A stretch of DNA of 64,000 nucleotides from NCBI GenBank assembly GCA_019426215.1, contig CM033393.1, positions 26,042,591-26,106,590 of the forward strand, read 5' to 3'. Made by a program: the position numbers and the translations under genes. This DNA is from Buddleja alternifolia. Its lineage: Eukaryota; Streptophyta; Magnoliopsida; Lamiales; Scrophulariaceae. The notes under the pieces were generated by a model. It ran no database searches. It saw only the letters and a program-made list of their open reading frames with translations, and was not told where the DNA came from. The number at the start of each line of letters is the position of its first letter. Position 1 is the stretch's first letter. This document shows positions 33,038-44,625 of this stretch, one piece after another.

Positions 33038-34582
33038 TGTTGGGAATTATACAAATAAAACGCAGCGGAAAGTAAATTTAATTCCCAAAGCCCGAATCAT
33101 CTCTAATCCTCGTGTTTAATTGTGTATAGAAAAATTACCGTTCTTGCGTATGTTGATTTCTGAACGTGATCCTTTTCTCTAACGCCGAATTTGCCAACGT
33201 CTCTAATTCGTCACGCCGGAATCAAAAACGAAAAACTCCTCCTTTCTTCCTTGTCAAAGACGGCTAGAGAGAGAGAGAGGTGGGAGACTTTTTCTTGGAG
33301 AGAAAGTTATGTAAATCGCCTTGTGTTATTTTTCACCTTGTGATATATTTAAATCATTATGAAACAATAACACTAGCATGCAAGAGCCCTATTTGGGTGT
33401 CTATTTGGCCACCCCTTAGTGGGCTCGGAAGCCTTTGGGCTTTTGTCTTGCTTGCTAATTAATTAATCGGATAATTTATTTATCCAATAAATAAATTGAT
33501 AATCCAATTAATTCAATTTCTCCAAGAAATTAATTAACTCATTAATTTAATTAATTACGGCATCCAATGCCGTGAATTTCTCTCAGTCTTTTTCCCATGT
33601 TTTTCCTTTTGCACTTCCTTTAAGCGCGACTCTTTAGGTTCGTCTCAAAAGGCAATTGGGAGGAATCCAAAGGGGTGTGAGTGACACCTAGCCAGTCTCG
33701 TGGCTCACACCGTAACCCAATTGAGAACGAATGAATAAGATCATTCCAAACCTTTACATCGTGAATACCGTACGTGTATAAACCTTTTATTCTTATATCC
33801 CAGTCAAGTAAGAGTCATGGTTTAAAGTCAAACTCATATAACTTGACCATATGCCTAAGCTCATAATAAGTCGAGGTATTTAAATGCTTTGGCCAAAGAC
33901 TTTCATCCTCACTTATTCATGATCGCATAGGATATTTTACTCATTCACTTATGAGAGAATAAATTCCATATTGCAAATCAGTTAACAATGCTACTTGCCC
34001 ATCAAGTCGCACTTCGAGGTCGATTCCACCAACAGGTGATTTGAATCTAACTACTCTAATGACAGATTTGATGTCACAAGTACATCTTCAACTCGATTTC
34101 TCAGGTCAGAGGTTCACACGTACCTATCACTACTTATTAGTTTCATCATTGACTATCAATGAGTGAATACCCATGTGATGAACTGATGCGAGCCGTGTTC
34201 GAACATATCAGTCCAACTGACATGTCTATGATATAAGTTCCCACTACCATTTCCATAGTGTACGACTGACACTTTCTCTGTCGAAACTTACATCATACAA
34301 GTCTTTATTCACTATTGATGCCCAATCAATATTTCTTAGACTTGCGAACCCTTTTAGATGTCAAGGGTCAAACCATTCTAGTGTCTTTCCTCCTATCCCA
34401 TAGGAGGTAGAAGGTTTGCCTTGTCATCAAGGACTTTACCTTGTTTATTCACACCTTATAAATGCCTATAAGAAAACAACAATCAACTGCCTTATATTAA
34501 TAGAAAAACCATAGTTTAGTTACAATGTTTATGCCCTATAAATCTATCCTCTTTATGGCATTCGAGGGCATATACTCTAACA
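33038..34582 (-). repeat. element B, 3' LTR
   Basis: Plus strand TGTTGGGAATTATAC...CTCTAACA, 1545 bp. A GA tract (33265-33283) and TAATTAAT-rich block (33455-33555) are included. The AT block is shorter than in the 5' LTR. Confidence 0.93.
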
Positions 34583-34593
34583 ATCTCCCACTT
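34583..34593 (-). promoter_or_regulatory. element B polypurine tract
   Basis: The minus strand reads AAGTGGGAGAT directly before the 3' LTR. Confidence 0.75.
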
Positions 34594-34729
34594 GCACTCA
34601 ATGCCATTTGCTGTGGTATTTAATACCCATCTTTTCGAGATGTTTTTCCAACACCGCCTATGCCAATGGCTTGGTCAATAGATCAGCGACATTGTCGACT
34701 GAGGTTATTTTCTGAACAGCTATTTCACC

Positions 34730-36810
34730 TCATGCAACGATCTCTCTTATGATGTGATATCTCCTCTCTATGTGTTTGGATTTATTGTGAGACCTAGGTT
34801 CCTTCGCATGCACTATAGCTCCGGTGTTGTCACAATAAAGTGGCAACGAGAGCTTTATGCTAGGAACCACTTGAAGTTCCTCAATGAACTTCCTAATCCA
34901 AACAGCTTCTTTAGCTGCCTCTGAGGCAGCTATGTATTCAGCCTCTGTGGTGGAGTCTGCGGTTGTGCTTTGCTTGGAACTTTTCCAAGTCACCGCTCTA
35001 CCATTTAGAGTAAATACAAATATCGAGGTGGATTTTCGGTCATCAACATCAGATTGGAAATCCGAATCAGTGTACCCGTCCACCCTCAGGTCACCACTTC
35101 CATAGGTGAGAATCATATCCTTAGTTCTTTTCAGATACTTTAGGATATTTTTCACAGCTATCCAATGTTCCTTACCAAGGTTTGCTTGAAATCGACTAAC
35201 AACGCTCACAGCATAAGCAATGTCGGGTCTAGTACAAAGCATCGCGTACATCAAGCTGCCCACAGCAGACGCATAGGGCATAATGTTTATTTCTTTTCTA
35301 TCTTCCTCACTTTGAGGACACATAGATTTCGAAAGATGTATCCCATGTCTCATTGGTAGGAACCCTTTCTTAGAATCTTCCATCCTATACCTTTTTAGGA
35401 CCTTTTCTAAGTAAAGGGCTTGAGAAAGTCCTATCATTCTTTTGGTTCGATCTCTATAGATCCGAATCCCTAGAATATAGGTCGCTTCTCCCAAGTCTTT
35501 CATGGAGAATGTAATCGAAAGCCACTTCTTGGTTGTGGTGAGCATTCCTATGTCATTCCCAATGTGTAATATGTCATCTACATGTAACATTAGGAATGTC
35601 AACTTGCTCCCACTGACCTTCTTGTAAACACAGAGCTCGTCTTCATTTTTAATGAAGTCAAATCCTTTGACAACCTCATCAAAACGTAGATTCCAGCCAC
35701 AAGATGCTTGTTTGAGTCCATAAATTGATCTCTCAAGTTTACACACCTTATGAATATGCTCCTCGGATTCAAAACCTTTAGGCTGTTCCATATAGATATC
35801 CTCTTCTAGGAATCCATTTAGGAAAGCAGTTTTGACATCCATTTACCATATTTCATAATCTAGGTGTGCTGCTATTGCAAGTAGAATCCTTATTGATTTG
35901 ATCATAGCCACTGGCGAGAAGGTTTCTTGGTAGTCAATTCCTTCCTTTTGACTATACCCTTTCGCCACTAGCCTGGCTTTGTAGGTGTCTACTTTTCCAT
36001 CAACACCAATCTTTCTCTTGTAGATCCACTTACACCCGATTGGTTTTACCCCTTCAAGTTGGTCTACAAGTTTCCAGACTTGGTTTGCATGCATCGAATC
36101 GATCTCAGTTTGCATAGCTTCACGCCATCTAGCAGCATCCACATCCACCATCTCTTGATCAAAAGTGGAGGGATCATCTCCATGATCCTCCTCTAACACA
36201 GAATGGAGATCCAACTCCCTCTGCATTAGATATCCGTACCTCTCAGGCAGTTGAGATACTCTATTCGATCGTCGTGGTTGTGGTTGTGTTATAGAAGGTT
36301 CGGTTCTCACTCCCTGTGTAGATGTATCCAGTGGGGTTTCATTTTGTCCAACAAGGTTCGATTCCTTCACTCTGCTACTCTATTCAACTGTGGAGTCGCT
36401 GGAGGTGTGAGTTGCAATACTATACCATTCTCTCTGAGGTATAAGTCAAACTCGTCGCTTATATATTCTCCTCCTCGATCAGATCGAAGAGTTTTTATAC
36501 GTTGACTTTTTTGATTTTCCACTAAAGCCTTGAATTCCTTGAACTTGTCAATGGATTCAGACTTATGCTTCATCAGGTACACTAGACCATATTGAGAATG
36601 GTCGTCAGTGAAGGTGATAAAGTAAAGAAAACCTCCTCTGGCCATTTCTCCAAACGGACCACAAACGTCAGTATGCACTAAACCTAAGATTTGTGAGGCC
36701 CTTTCAAAGCTTCCTGTGAAGGGCGATCTAGCCATCTTGCCTTTGAGACAAGATTCACAAGTAGGATAGGGATCCAATCCCAATGGGCCAATTAGCCTAT
36801 CTTTTTTCAT
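34730..36810 (-). pseudogene. pol: element B Pol: integrase (deleted), RT and RNase H
   Basis: Integrase (36810-36367): CESCLKGKMARSPF, then LVHTDVCGPF and LRSDRGGEY with two Asp of the triad, ending at ...LNRVAE. Immediately after the catalytic Glu the sequence jumps, with a frameshift at 36367-36370, to ESNLVGQNETP, a linker that in element C lies about 150-170 residues further on. The integrase C-terminal half is therefore deleted. RT: WREAMQTEIDSM, then KARLVAKGYSQKEGIDY. A TAA at 35843-35845 replaces the Gln before MDVKTAFLNGF. The catalytic motif reads LHVDDIL near 35585 (usually Tyr before VDD). RNase H runs to about 34730 with STTEAEYIAASEAAK. The lost integrase domain alone would stop transposition. 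Confidence 0.88.
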
Positions 36811-36852
36811 TTTGCGAATCTTTTGTTCGCCAGCATGGCCTAGTCGAAGGTG

Positions 36853-38163
36853 TCATATCAATTGTTGGTTTATTTCAAGCCTACTACGTTTTCTTTGTAT
36901 AGTATTCACCGCATACTCATTCTGGACACTAAGGTAATACAATCCATTTATCAAAGAAGCAAAGCCTACAAATTTATTACCATAATAAATGTTGCATCGT
37001 TCATCAATAAAACGGAAAGTGTAACCATTCTTAACTAAAACGGGAATAGAAACAATGGTTTTAAGCCCATTAGGCAAAACCAAAACATTATTCGATAATA
37101 GTACATGTCCAGAATTTAAAAACAACGAGGTAGATCGTATTGCAGTAGCCGCGACGCTTTGCCCGCTGCCTACTCTGATCTTCACCTCATCGTTGTCCAG
37201 CTTCCTTCCTCGCATCAGATCCTGATTCATACAACATATGTGAGCACTAGCTCTAGAGTCAAGAATCCAAGATGTAGAGAAGACGGTCATAGAACAATAA
37301 GTTTCATGAACATAAAGTTCCATACCTTGTGCGCCAGGCCCCATATTCGGACAGTTCCTTCTCCAGTGGCCCAGCTCACCACAGTGTAGGCATTTGTCTA
37401 TCTTTTGTGGCCCCTTTCGCTTGCGAATCATAGGAGCTTTCCCTTTTCCTTTATCGACACCACCCTGAGCTCCAAGCTCGCAAGCCCGCTTCTTGGTTTT
37501 TCTCTTCTTATTCTTCGCCCGTTTGGGCCCAGAAGTGATAACCAAAGTAGTCTCTTTTCCCTTGGGCTTCAATTGAGATTGTGCAGTGTTTAATTTGTTC
37601 ATTAGCCCAGCTAAGTTGCATTCAATCTCATTGCAATTGAAGTTCATGACGAATTGGGAAAAAGAGTCAGGAAGCGACTGCAAGATAAGATCCGTCTGAA
37701 GTTGCGGGTTCATTGTAAAATCGAGAGCTTCCAATCTCTCGATCCTCGATATCATTTTGAGGACATGACCCCCAACCTTCTCCCCTTCTCTCATTTTGGC
37801 TCCGAAGAGCTCTTTAGATATTTCATATTTAGCAGCCCTACTGTGCTCACCATAGAGCTCGACCAAGTGCGCCAAGATAGCCCTCGCTGTGGTCATCTTG
37901 TCATGGGACCTCTGTAGCTCATTCTTCATAGAGCCAAGAATGTACCCACGCACTCGGACGTCGTCCTTTACCCATTTTTCATGAGCTTGGACTTCTTCTT
38001 CATTGGCACGTGTTCTGGCAGGTGGAGCAGGGATATCAGTGTCCAACACGTATCCTAGAGACTCCATATTGAGAACTATTCTTAAATTCCTTAGCCAATC
38101 CACGTAGTTGGGTCCGGTAAGGATATTCTTTTCGAGTAATACGGAAAGTGGGTTGATTGTCAT
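36853..38163 (-). pseudogene. gag: element B Gag-protease
   Basis: The likely start is the ATG at 38163 (MTINPLSVLLEKN). Gag core residues 1-210 contain the GPNYVDWLRNLRIVL and LYGEHSRAAKYEI motifs typical of copia gag. A Lys/Arg-rich region (KRAKNKKRKTKKR) precedes the zinc knuckle CLHCGELGHWRRNC near 37400. The protease motif reads WILDSRASAHIC near 37270: the usual DSGA has become DSRA, which should destroy the active site. The frame ends with TGA at 36853-36855, which sits in place of the Trp of the integrase HLRLGHAG segment. Sequence after it continues in frame into the integrase. Confidence 0.87.
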
Positions 38164-38190
38164 TTTTGAAAAACGAGAGAGATAAAACAA

Positions 38191-40090
38191 ATAACTGCAG
38201 AAAATAAACCAGACTTAATTAGAATATTGGACTAAACTAAGACCAAGTTTAAAATCAAGGACTTCGACTTATAACTTGGCTCCCACTACATTTTTCGAAA
38301 TTCCACACTCCCACTGTGAAATGACGGAAGCGATCGTTGATGAAAACTTCATGGTGGGGATTGAGTTCTTTGATTAATATAATGGATGGCAACCCTTTAA
38401 CGATATTTGGTCCATTACTTAATTAAAGTGATGTCAAACATCAATCTATCAAATAGACGGTTCAATCATATTTATCCCATAATCCAAAAATACCGCAACC
38501 CTTTAACGATTTATTGGTAAAGTGGACTATCTAAGTTCATTCCCACTAACTCCTCCTAATCTAACATTTGAATTTCACCTTGCAACCCTTTAACGATATT
38601 TGGGGTGAAATATATCTCGATTAAGGCATCCAATGCACTTAATAAAATTCTAGAATTAAATCTTAATATATGACCCCCACTTACTGGGAAGATGCCACAT
38701 ATGGATTTAATCCTTGATCTTATTAAGTTTAGTGGAGGGAAATGATGCCTAGCACCCCTTACTAACTTAGTATTATTTTTGTTTGGGAGAATTCATGTTC
38801 AAAACATTTATTTCGTCTCACTTTGCACATTTACCAATTTATATAGCGCATATTGATAACACACATGTTTCATACAACTAATGAACATGCATCGAAAGCA
38901 ATAATACAACACACAAGTCTATGAGCTTTTATCAAGAGGGCCCAAGCCAATGGGTCATCATAAAATTGAAAAAGAAAAGCCTAGCTAATCTTCGTGGGCT
39001 CCAAGCTCCTCTTCTTTTGCATGATCTCCATCCTGAAAGGCCTATTCTATTTCTATTTATTACAAGAGGTAATTTAAAACCTATACATAAATCTAGAAAT
39101 AAAATCAAATGGGCTCAAACCGGCCCTTACAACCCATCAAAAGAAATAAATAATCAAAAGAAGCAACCTAAGCCCATAGACATATGTCATCATCACATAA
39201 TACATGCTCGCGATAAATAAAGCACTTATGTTGGTGATTAATAAAAATTAATTAGTCCAACTTAATTAATTTCCACAATAAAATTCCAAATTTTATTGAT
39301 TCATATGAAAATAATGCTATTTATGAGAATTCTTTATTTAAATAAATAACTTAATAAGTAAAATTCTCCAAGCGTTTATTAATTAATTATTTCATTCAAA
39401 TAAAGATCAATAAAAACTATATTGAGTTTAATTTTATCAAAATTAAATTACCAACCATTGGCATATTCAAAATTAATTAATTAGGCCCAATAACTAATTT
39501 ATTAAATTATCCACAATTTTAATCAAAACAATTTGGGCCCCTTTTTAATTAAATTCGGGTAATCATCCTTTTGACCCACCCAGATAACTAAAATAGCCCA
39601 AACACCTATTCAATTAAAATTTGGACCTTAGAAAAATATAACCCGACCCATTAAGGCCCAAGTCAAGAAAACCCGGGCCCCAAAATAGGTCTGTGCACTG
39701 GGCGCATGGCACGGTGTATGTCGCACGGTTTAATCGTGCTTGGCCGGAAGCCCAGCGTCCAGCCAGCCCCTTCGGCCGGCGCCATGAAATGGCACGGCGT
39801 TGGGGGGCCACCCAGTGTGTGCAGTGCGCACACTGTGTGCGCAACGGATTGCGCGCACAGCGCGCGCTGTCTGCGCATGCTTTTTGCATCGCCCTCGTCT
39901 TGGGGTTATACTTCTCCGATTCTCATAAACTTTATATGCCCAGATTCAAAACTCATTAAACTACAACTTTCATGAAGAAACTGCAGCGAGATTCAGAATA
40001 TTTTCATATGAAAAAGACGTTCAAAGAAGGCCTCAAAAACGCGAAAAAAATAGTCAATCACATAAGTAATTAAACACAGAATTCAGAGAT
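38191..40090 (-). other. element B leader (PBS to gag)
   Basis: About 1.9 kb of untranslated leader. It is mostly AT-rich but has a GC-rich island at 39675-39895 with nested palindromes. Three copies of GCAACCCTTTAACGAT lie at 38389-38404, 38495-38510 and 38582-38597. No gene is seen; short frames over the GC island are not conserved-looking. Packaging or dimerisation signals would be expected here. Confidence 0.6.
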
Positions 40091-40104
40091 TGGCTCTGAT
40101 ACCA
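40091..40104 (-). promoter_or_regulatory. element B primer-binding site, tRNA-iMet
   Basis: The minus strand reads TGGTATCAGAGCCA one base inside the 5' LTR. Confidence 0.9.
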
Positions 40105-40105
40105 C

Positions 40106-41691
40106 TGTTGGGAATTATAGGAATAAAATGAAGCGGAAAGTAAATTTAATTCCCAAAGCCCGAATCATCTCTAATCCTTGTGTTTAATTGTGTATAGAAA
40201 AATTACCGTTCTCGCGTATGTTGATTTCTGAACGTGATCCTTTTCTCTAACGCCGAATTTGCCAACGTCTCTAATTCGTCACGCCGGAATCAAAAACAAA
40301 AAACTCCTCCTTTCTTCCTTGTCAAAGACGGCTAGAGAGAGAGAGAGAGAGGTGGGAGACTTTTTCTTGGAGAGAAAGTTATGTAAATTGTCTTGTGTTA
40401 TTTTTCACCTTGTGATATATTTATATCATTATGAAACAATAACACTAGCATGCAAGAGCCCTATTTGGGCGTCTATTTGGCCGCCCCTTAGTGGGCTCGG
40501 AAGCCTTCGGGCTTTCGTCTTGCTTGCTAATTAATTAATCGGATAATTTATTTATCCAATAAATAACTTGATAATCCAATTAATTCAATTTCTCTAAAAA
40601 ATTAATTAACTCATTAATTTAATAATCAATTAAATTATCCAATAATTAATTAATTAATTAATTGCGGTATCCAATGCCGTGAATTTCTCTCAAGTCTTTT
40701 TCCCATATTTTTCCTTTTGCACTTCCTTTAAGCGCGACTCTTTAGGTTCGTCTCAAAAAGGCAATTGGGAGGAATCCAAAGGGGTGTGAGTGACACCTAG
40801 CCAGTCTCGTGGCTCACACCGTAGCCCAATTGAGAACGAATGAATAGGATCATTCCAAATGTTTACGCCGTGAATACCGTACGTGTATAAACATTTTATT
40901 CTTATATCCCAGTCAAGTAAGAGTCATGGTTTAAAGTCAAATTCATATAAATTGACCATATGCCTAAGCTCATAATAAGTCAAGGTATTTAAATGCTTTG
41001 GCCAAAGACTTTCGTCCTCACTTATTCATGATCGCATAGGATATTTTACTCATTCACTTATGAGAGAATAAATTCCATATTGCAAATCAGTTAACAATGC
41101 TACTTGCCCATCAAGTCGCACTTCGAGGTCGATTCCACCAACAGGTGATTTGAATCTAACTACTCTAATGACAGACTTGATGTCACAAGTACATCTTCAA
41201 CTCGATTTCTCAAGTCAGAGGTTCACACGTACCTATCACTACTTATCAGTTTCATCATTGACTGTCAATGAGTGAATACCCATGTGATGAACTGATGCGA
41301 GCCGTGTTCGAACATATCAGTCCAACTGACAAGTCTATGATATAAGTTCCCACTACCATTTCCATAGTGTACGACTGGCACTTTCTCTGTCGAAACTTAC
41401 ATCATACAAGTCTTTATTCACTATTGATGCCCAATCAATATTTCTTAGACTTGCGAACCCTTTTAGATGTCAAGGGTTAATCCATTCTTGTGCCTTTTCT
41501 CCTATCCCATAGGAGGTAGAAGGTTCGCCTTGTCATCAAGGACTTTACGTTGTTTATTCACACCTTATAAATGCCTATAAGAAAACAACAATCAACTGCC
41601 TTATATTAATAGAAAAATCATAGTTAAGTTACAATGTTTATGCCTTATAAATCTATCCTCTTTATGGCATTCGAGGGCATATACTCTAACA
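40106..41691 (-). repeat. element B, 5' LTR
   Basis: Plus strand TGTTGGGAATTATAGG...CTCTAACA, 1586 bp, homologous to the 3' LTR throughout. It is longer in the ATTAATTAATTAATT region near 40640-40665. Confidence 0.93.
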
Positions 41692-43181
41692 GGGGGGGGG
41701 GTTGAATAGACCCTGAAGTCTTTTTCGACTTCAAAAAGGATTCGTATTAAGATGTTTTGGACACTTGAAATGTAGACGCTCGACTAAGCGTTTACTTTAA
41801 ATATAGAGGCTTCTGCTAAGTGTCTAATGAAGACTGTTTTAAATTTGAATACTATAACCAAATAGGTTTAAGCGTTCACTTCTTTAATCAGTGTTAGTAC
41901 AGTGGAATGACTTAGCGTCACAGAAAGTGTTTTAGTTGCTTAGCGTTCACTTAAGTTTTACTTAACATATTTATACAAAGATATAATGATATGAAGAATG
42001 ACTGTAAAGTAAAGAGCACGATATTTGTAAGGTTCGTTGGGTGGTGTAATCCCAACTACGTCCTTCTTCTCCTTGAACACTTGGAGGCAATCCACTAAGA
42101 TGGTTCTCAAAGAATCACACAGAAACTTCTACAAATTAGGGAGAGATGGATGTTGATGATTTGAGCTCCTTGATCACACAGATTTCTACTCCAAATCACT
42201 TCTATCCCCTTGCTTCTTTCACCCAGAAATAATGCAAGTATCCAACTTCGACTTCACACAGATCGCGAGACTTGGATGAGGTTTTTCTAAGCGATTTGTT
42301 TGATTTTGATAAAGTTCAAACAACTGGGAATATCTCAATCGTAGTGTAGGTTTCTCCGAAAAGAGTATTTGAGATATTTGGTTGACTGTCTCAGGAATTG
42401 AAGAAAAACAAGGAAAATGTTTGCTTGAATATTCTGGCTTTTCTGAGATTTTAAGGAATGAGACTTCAATGCAACAACAATTTGGCTTGGAGTGGATCGT
42501 TGTTTTTGGCTTGTTGTTGAAGTCTTATTTATAGGCATTCTTGGAAGAAGTGTCCGACTGACACATGCACAGACGCGTGTCTCTCACTTCCGCGAGTGAA
42601 CCACTTTTATCCTTTTTCCTGAAAATCTGCTGCACAAAAGTTGGTGCTGCAGTTTGTGAAAAGTTGACAATCCAATAAGGTGGCTTCTCCGTACGTCTGA
42701 AAGTGCTTATCACATTTAATGCTCTTATTAGCATTTAATGCATTTGAATTAAATACCTGTTGGTATTTAATGCATTGAGAATAATTGCATTAAACTCCTT
42801 CTGGACTTGAAAATAAATTCAGGTGAAATCCATCATTGATAGACGCTTATCCATCCTTGAATTGCTTATGCCCTATAAGGTAACGCTTGATATAGCTGGA
42901 TATTTAGATGCTTGGAAACTTCATCTTCATTCATACTTCAGGCGCTTGAGTCTTCAAACTTAACTACTGATAAGTTCACTCAGAATTCATCAGACGCTCA
43001 GCCTAAAACTACTTAGCCTAACAATCTAGAATAAAACAAAATGAAGCCTATAAAGCCTATTACAAATCTAACGCTTCAAAGCTTATAAATAATTTTTACT
43101 AAAATCAAACTTACATATTTTGGAGTCTAACATAAATGCCTAATTGTCATCATCAAAACATCTAATATGAAATTCCTAACA
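41692..43181 (-). repeat. element A 5' LTR, outer fragment
   Basis: It starts in the G tract and continues the LTR to CCTAACA. A TATA box on the minus strand (TATAAATA, 42526-42533) is better preserved than in the 3' LTR. TTTAG follows at 43182-43186, closing the TSD of element A. Confidence 0.92.
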
Positions 43182-43186
43182 TTTAG

Positions 43187-44340
43187 CTGATGTTTAAACG
43201 GGTTTTTAGGGCTCGGTGTACGAAAGGGTTTTGGGGAGATGGGGATGAACTTATGAGGGGGATTGGGTGAATTTATGAAGAAGATTGAGGAGTGTGATTT
43301 CAGCTGCCCAATTGAAGTCAGAGCAGAAGACGCAGTGGGTGGGGAAATGAAGTCGGAGCAGGCGGGTGGGAAATATAGTCTTGAGAAGGTGGGTGGGGAA
43401 ATCCATTTGTTGAGGGGCATTTCTGTCTTTTTATGTGGGTACGGAGTAAATCCTAAAATGCAATTACAACTAGGGAGTGCAGACATCTAAATTAGTGGTG
43501 GGAACTGATCAGAAAATTGAACATTGAATTAGGGATTTTTGTCTAAAAACCTGTTATATTAATAGTTATAAATTTATAACTAATAATTTATCATACATTT
43601 CTTATCAAAAAAGATTATTATACATTAAAACTTAATATAAAATATATGACATTAAATGTGAGTCATTGATCTCTATTGAGATATATAGTTGTTAAATTCA
43701 ATAAAAAATATACAAGAATTTAATTTTGACCATAGATGTTTAACACATTTGATCCAATGGTTGTAAGATTAGGGGCAAAGTTATCCAAAAAAGGCCAAAA
43801 CAGCATAACAACTTGCAAAATGCATGAGTGGATCACGTAGGGAGCTTAATTGCTTCATTATTTTTCTCATGGTAAGGTAAATTGCTTAATTTTTTTTTCA
43901 CAAGGGCTTTTTTGCTATATCAGAATTTCAAAGAGAAGTAAATTGCATTTAACCAAATAATATTATATTGATTGAACATATTTATAAGTAAAAGTGCTAA
44001 AAATTGATCTAAAAAAAGTACTGAAAATACTCAAATGGATCTTAAAATGTGAATAAACCTATGAAGGTTAATACTATATATATATATATATATATATATT
44101 GCTAAGATATACTATGTATCTTATTCCACTATGACACCATAATATTGCCGGAAGCACAAATTTAGAGAAGGAGGTGTGAGAGAATATAAAAGTGAGTGTG
44201 ATTTGGTAAAGTAAAAGATAATTATTGGAGAATGTGAAAGTGGAAAATGAAAATAAGTGCATTTTCAGCTGAGAATGATATAAATTGTGTATTTTTATTT
44301 TCAATTTGGAATGAAAATGAATTGGAAACACAAACAAATA
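43187..44340. other. unique-looking flank: MULE 5' side, then AT-rich DNA
   Basis: 43187-43495 continues the sequence interrupted by element A. Read on the minus strand it would lie upstream of the MULE-like exon at 20664, with an in-frame stop before that ATG, so it is plausibly 5' UTR or promoter. A proline/serine-rich minus-strand frame spans it, but I cannot support it as a gene. From 43495 to 44340 the DNA is AT-rich with a (TA)n tract near 44077-44099. A 19-bp word AAACACAAACAAATAGAGC is repeated at 44326 and 44356. Confidence 0.45.
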
Positions 44341-44374
44341 GAGCTTATAAGATGAAAACACAAACAAATAGAGC

Positions 44375-44625
44375 CTTGGTGTTTATAAGATGTTTTTGAA
44401 GCTTATAAGCCTCTATCTTATAAGTTATAAGCCTTTTAAAAAATAAGTTGGGGTCACCTTATTTGTTTTTAGGAGCTTATAGGCTCTTGACAACTTATTT
44501 TGAGAGCTTATATGAAGTTTTACTAGAAAATTTACCAAACACTTTGTAAGAGCTCATAAGTTCTTTAATAACTTATAAGATGTTTGAATGAGCTTATAAG
44601 TTTGGCTAAACACCCTCTTAATGAA
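44375..44625. mobile_element. possible AT-rich MITE with CTTATAAG palindromes
   Basis: Many copies of GCTTATAAG and its variants are arranged in both directions. The ends look weakly inverted (GGTGTTTATAAGATG at the left; GGGTGTTTAGCCAAAC read from the right). No clear target duplication was found, so this is only a candidate. Confidence 0.4.

Larger units (their letters stand above)
33038..41691 (-). mobile_element. element B: Ty1/copia retrotransposon nested in the LTR of A
   Basis: The 8654-bp element inserted into the poly-G tract of the 5' LTR of A; the apparent TSD is GGGGG (33033-33037, 41692-41696). It has LTRs of 1545 bp (left, 3') and 1586 bp (right, 5'), PPT, PBS for tRNA-iMet, and gag-pol on the minus strand. 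The LTRs are similar, differing by scattered substitutions and an AT-rich indel of about 35 bp near 40620-40665. Its integrase has an internal deletion and the pol frame has stops, so it is dead. Elements B and C are of related families: both have ATCTCCCACTTGCACTCAATG after the 3' LTR. Confidence 0.92.
20719..43181 (-). mobile_element. element A: Sirevirus-like Ty1/copia retrotransposon, split by element B
   Basis: The element lies on the minus strand, with its 3' LTR at 20719-22265 and its 5' LTR at 32996-33037 plus 41692-43181. Target duplication TTTAG is present at 20714-20718 and 43182-43186. Internal order (minus strand): PBS, gag, pol (PR-IN-RT-RNaseH) and a long third frame before the PPT. 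Copia gene order, the RT signature YVDDIIFGS and an extra 3' frame fit the Sirevirus lineage. Subtracting element B (8654 bp) leaves about 13.8 kb. Every frame carries stops or frameshifts and the LTRs differ by substitutions and indels, so it is old and inactive. Confidence 0.9.

Noticed and set aside
39614..39975. Overlapping frames and CpG-rich island suggesting a gene promoter
   Set aside because: The island lies in the leader of element B, between PBS and gag; frames on both strands are due to GC-rich composition.
43127..43486. Minus-strand 119-codon Pro/Ser-rich frame
   Set aside because: It starts beyond the element A junction in MULE 5' flank and runs into the LTR end; no recognisable domain, probably 5' UTR-like sequence.
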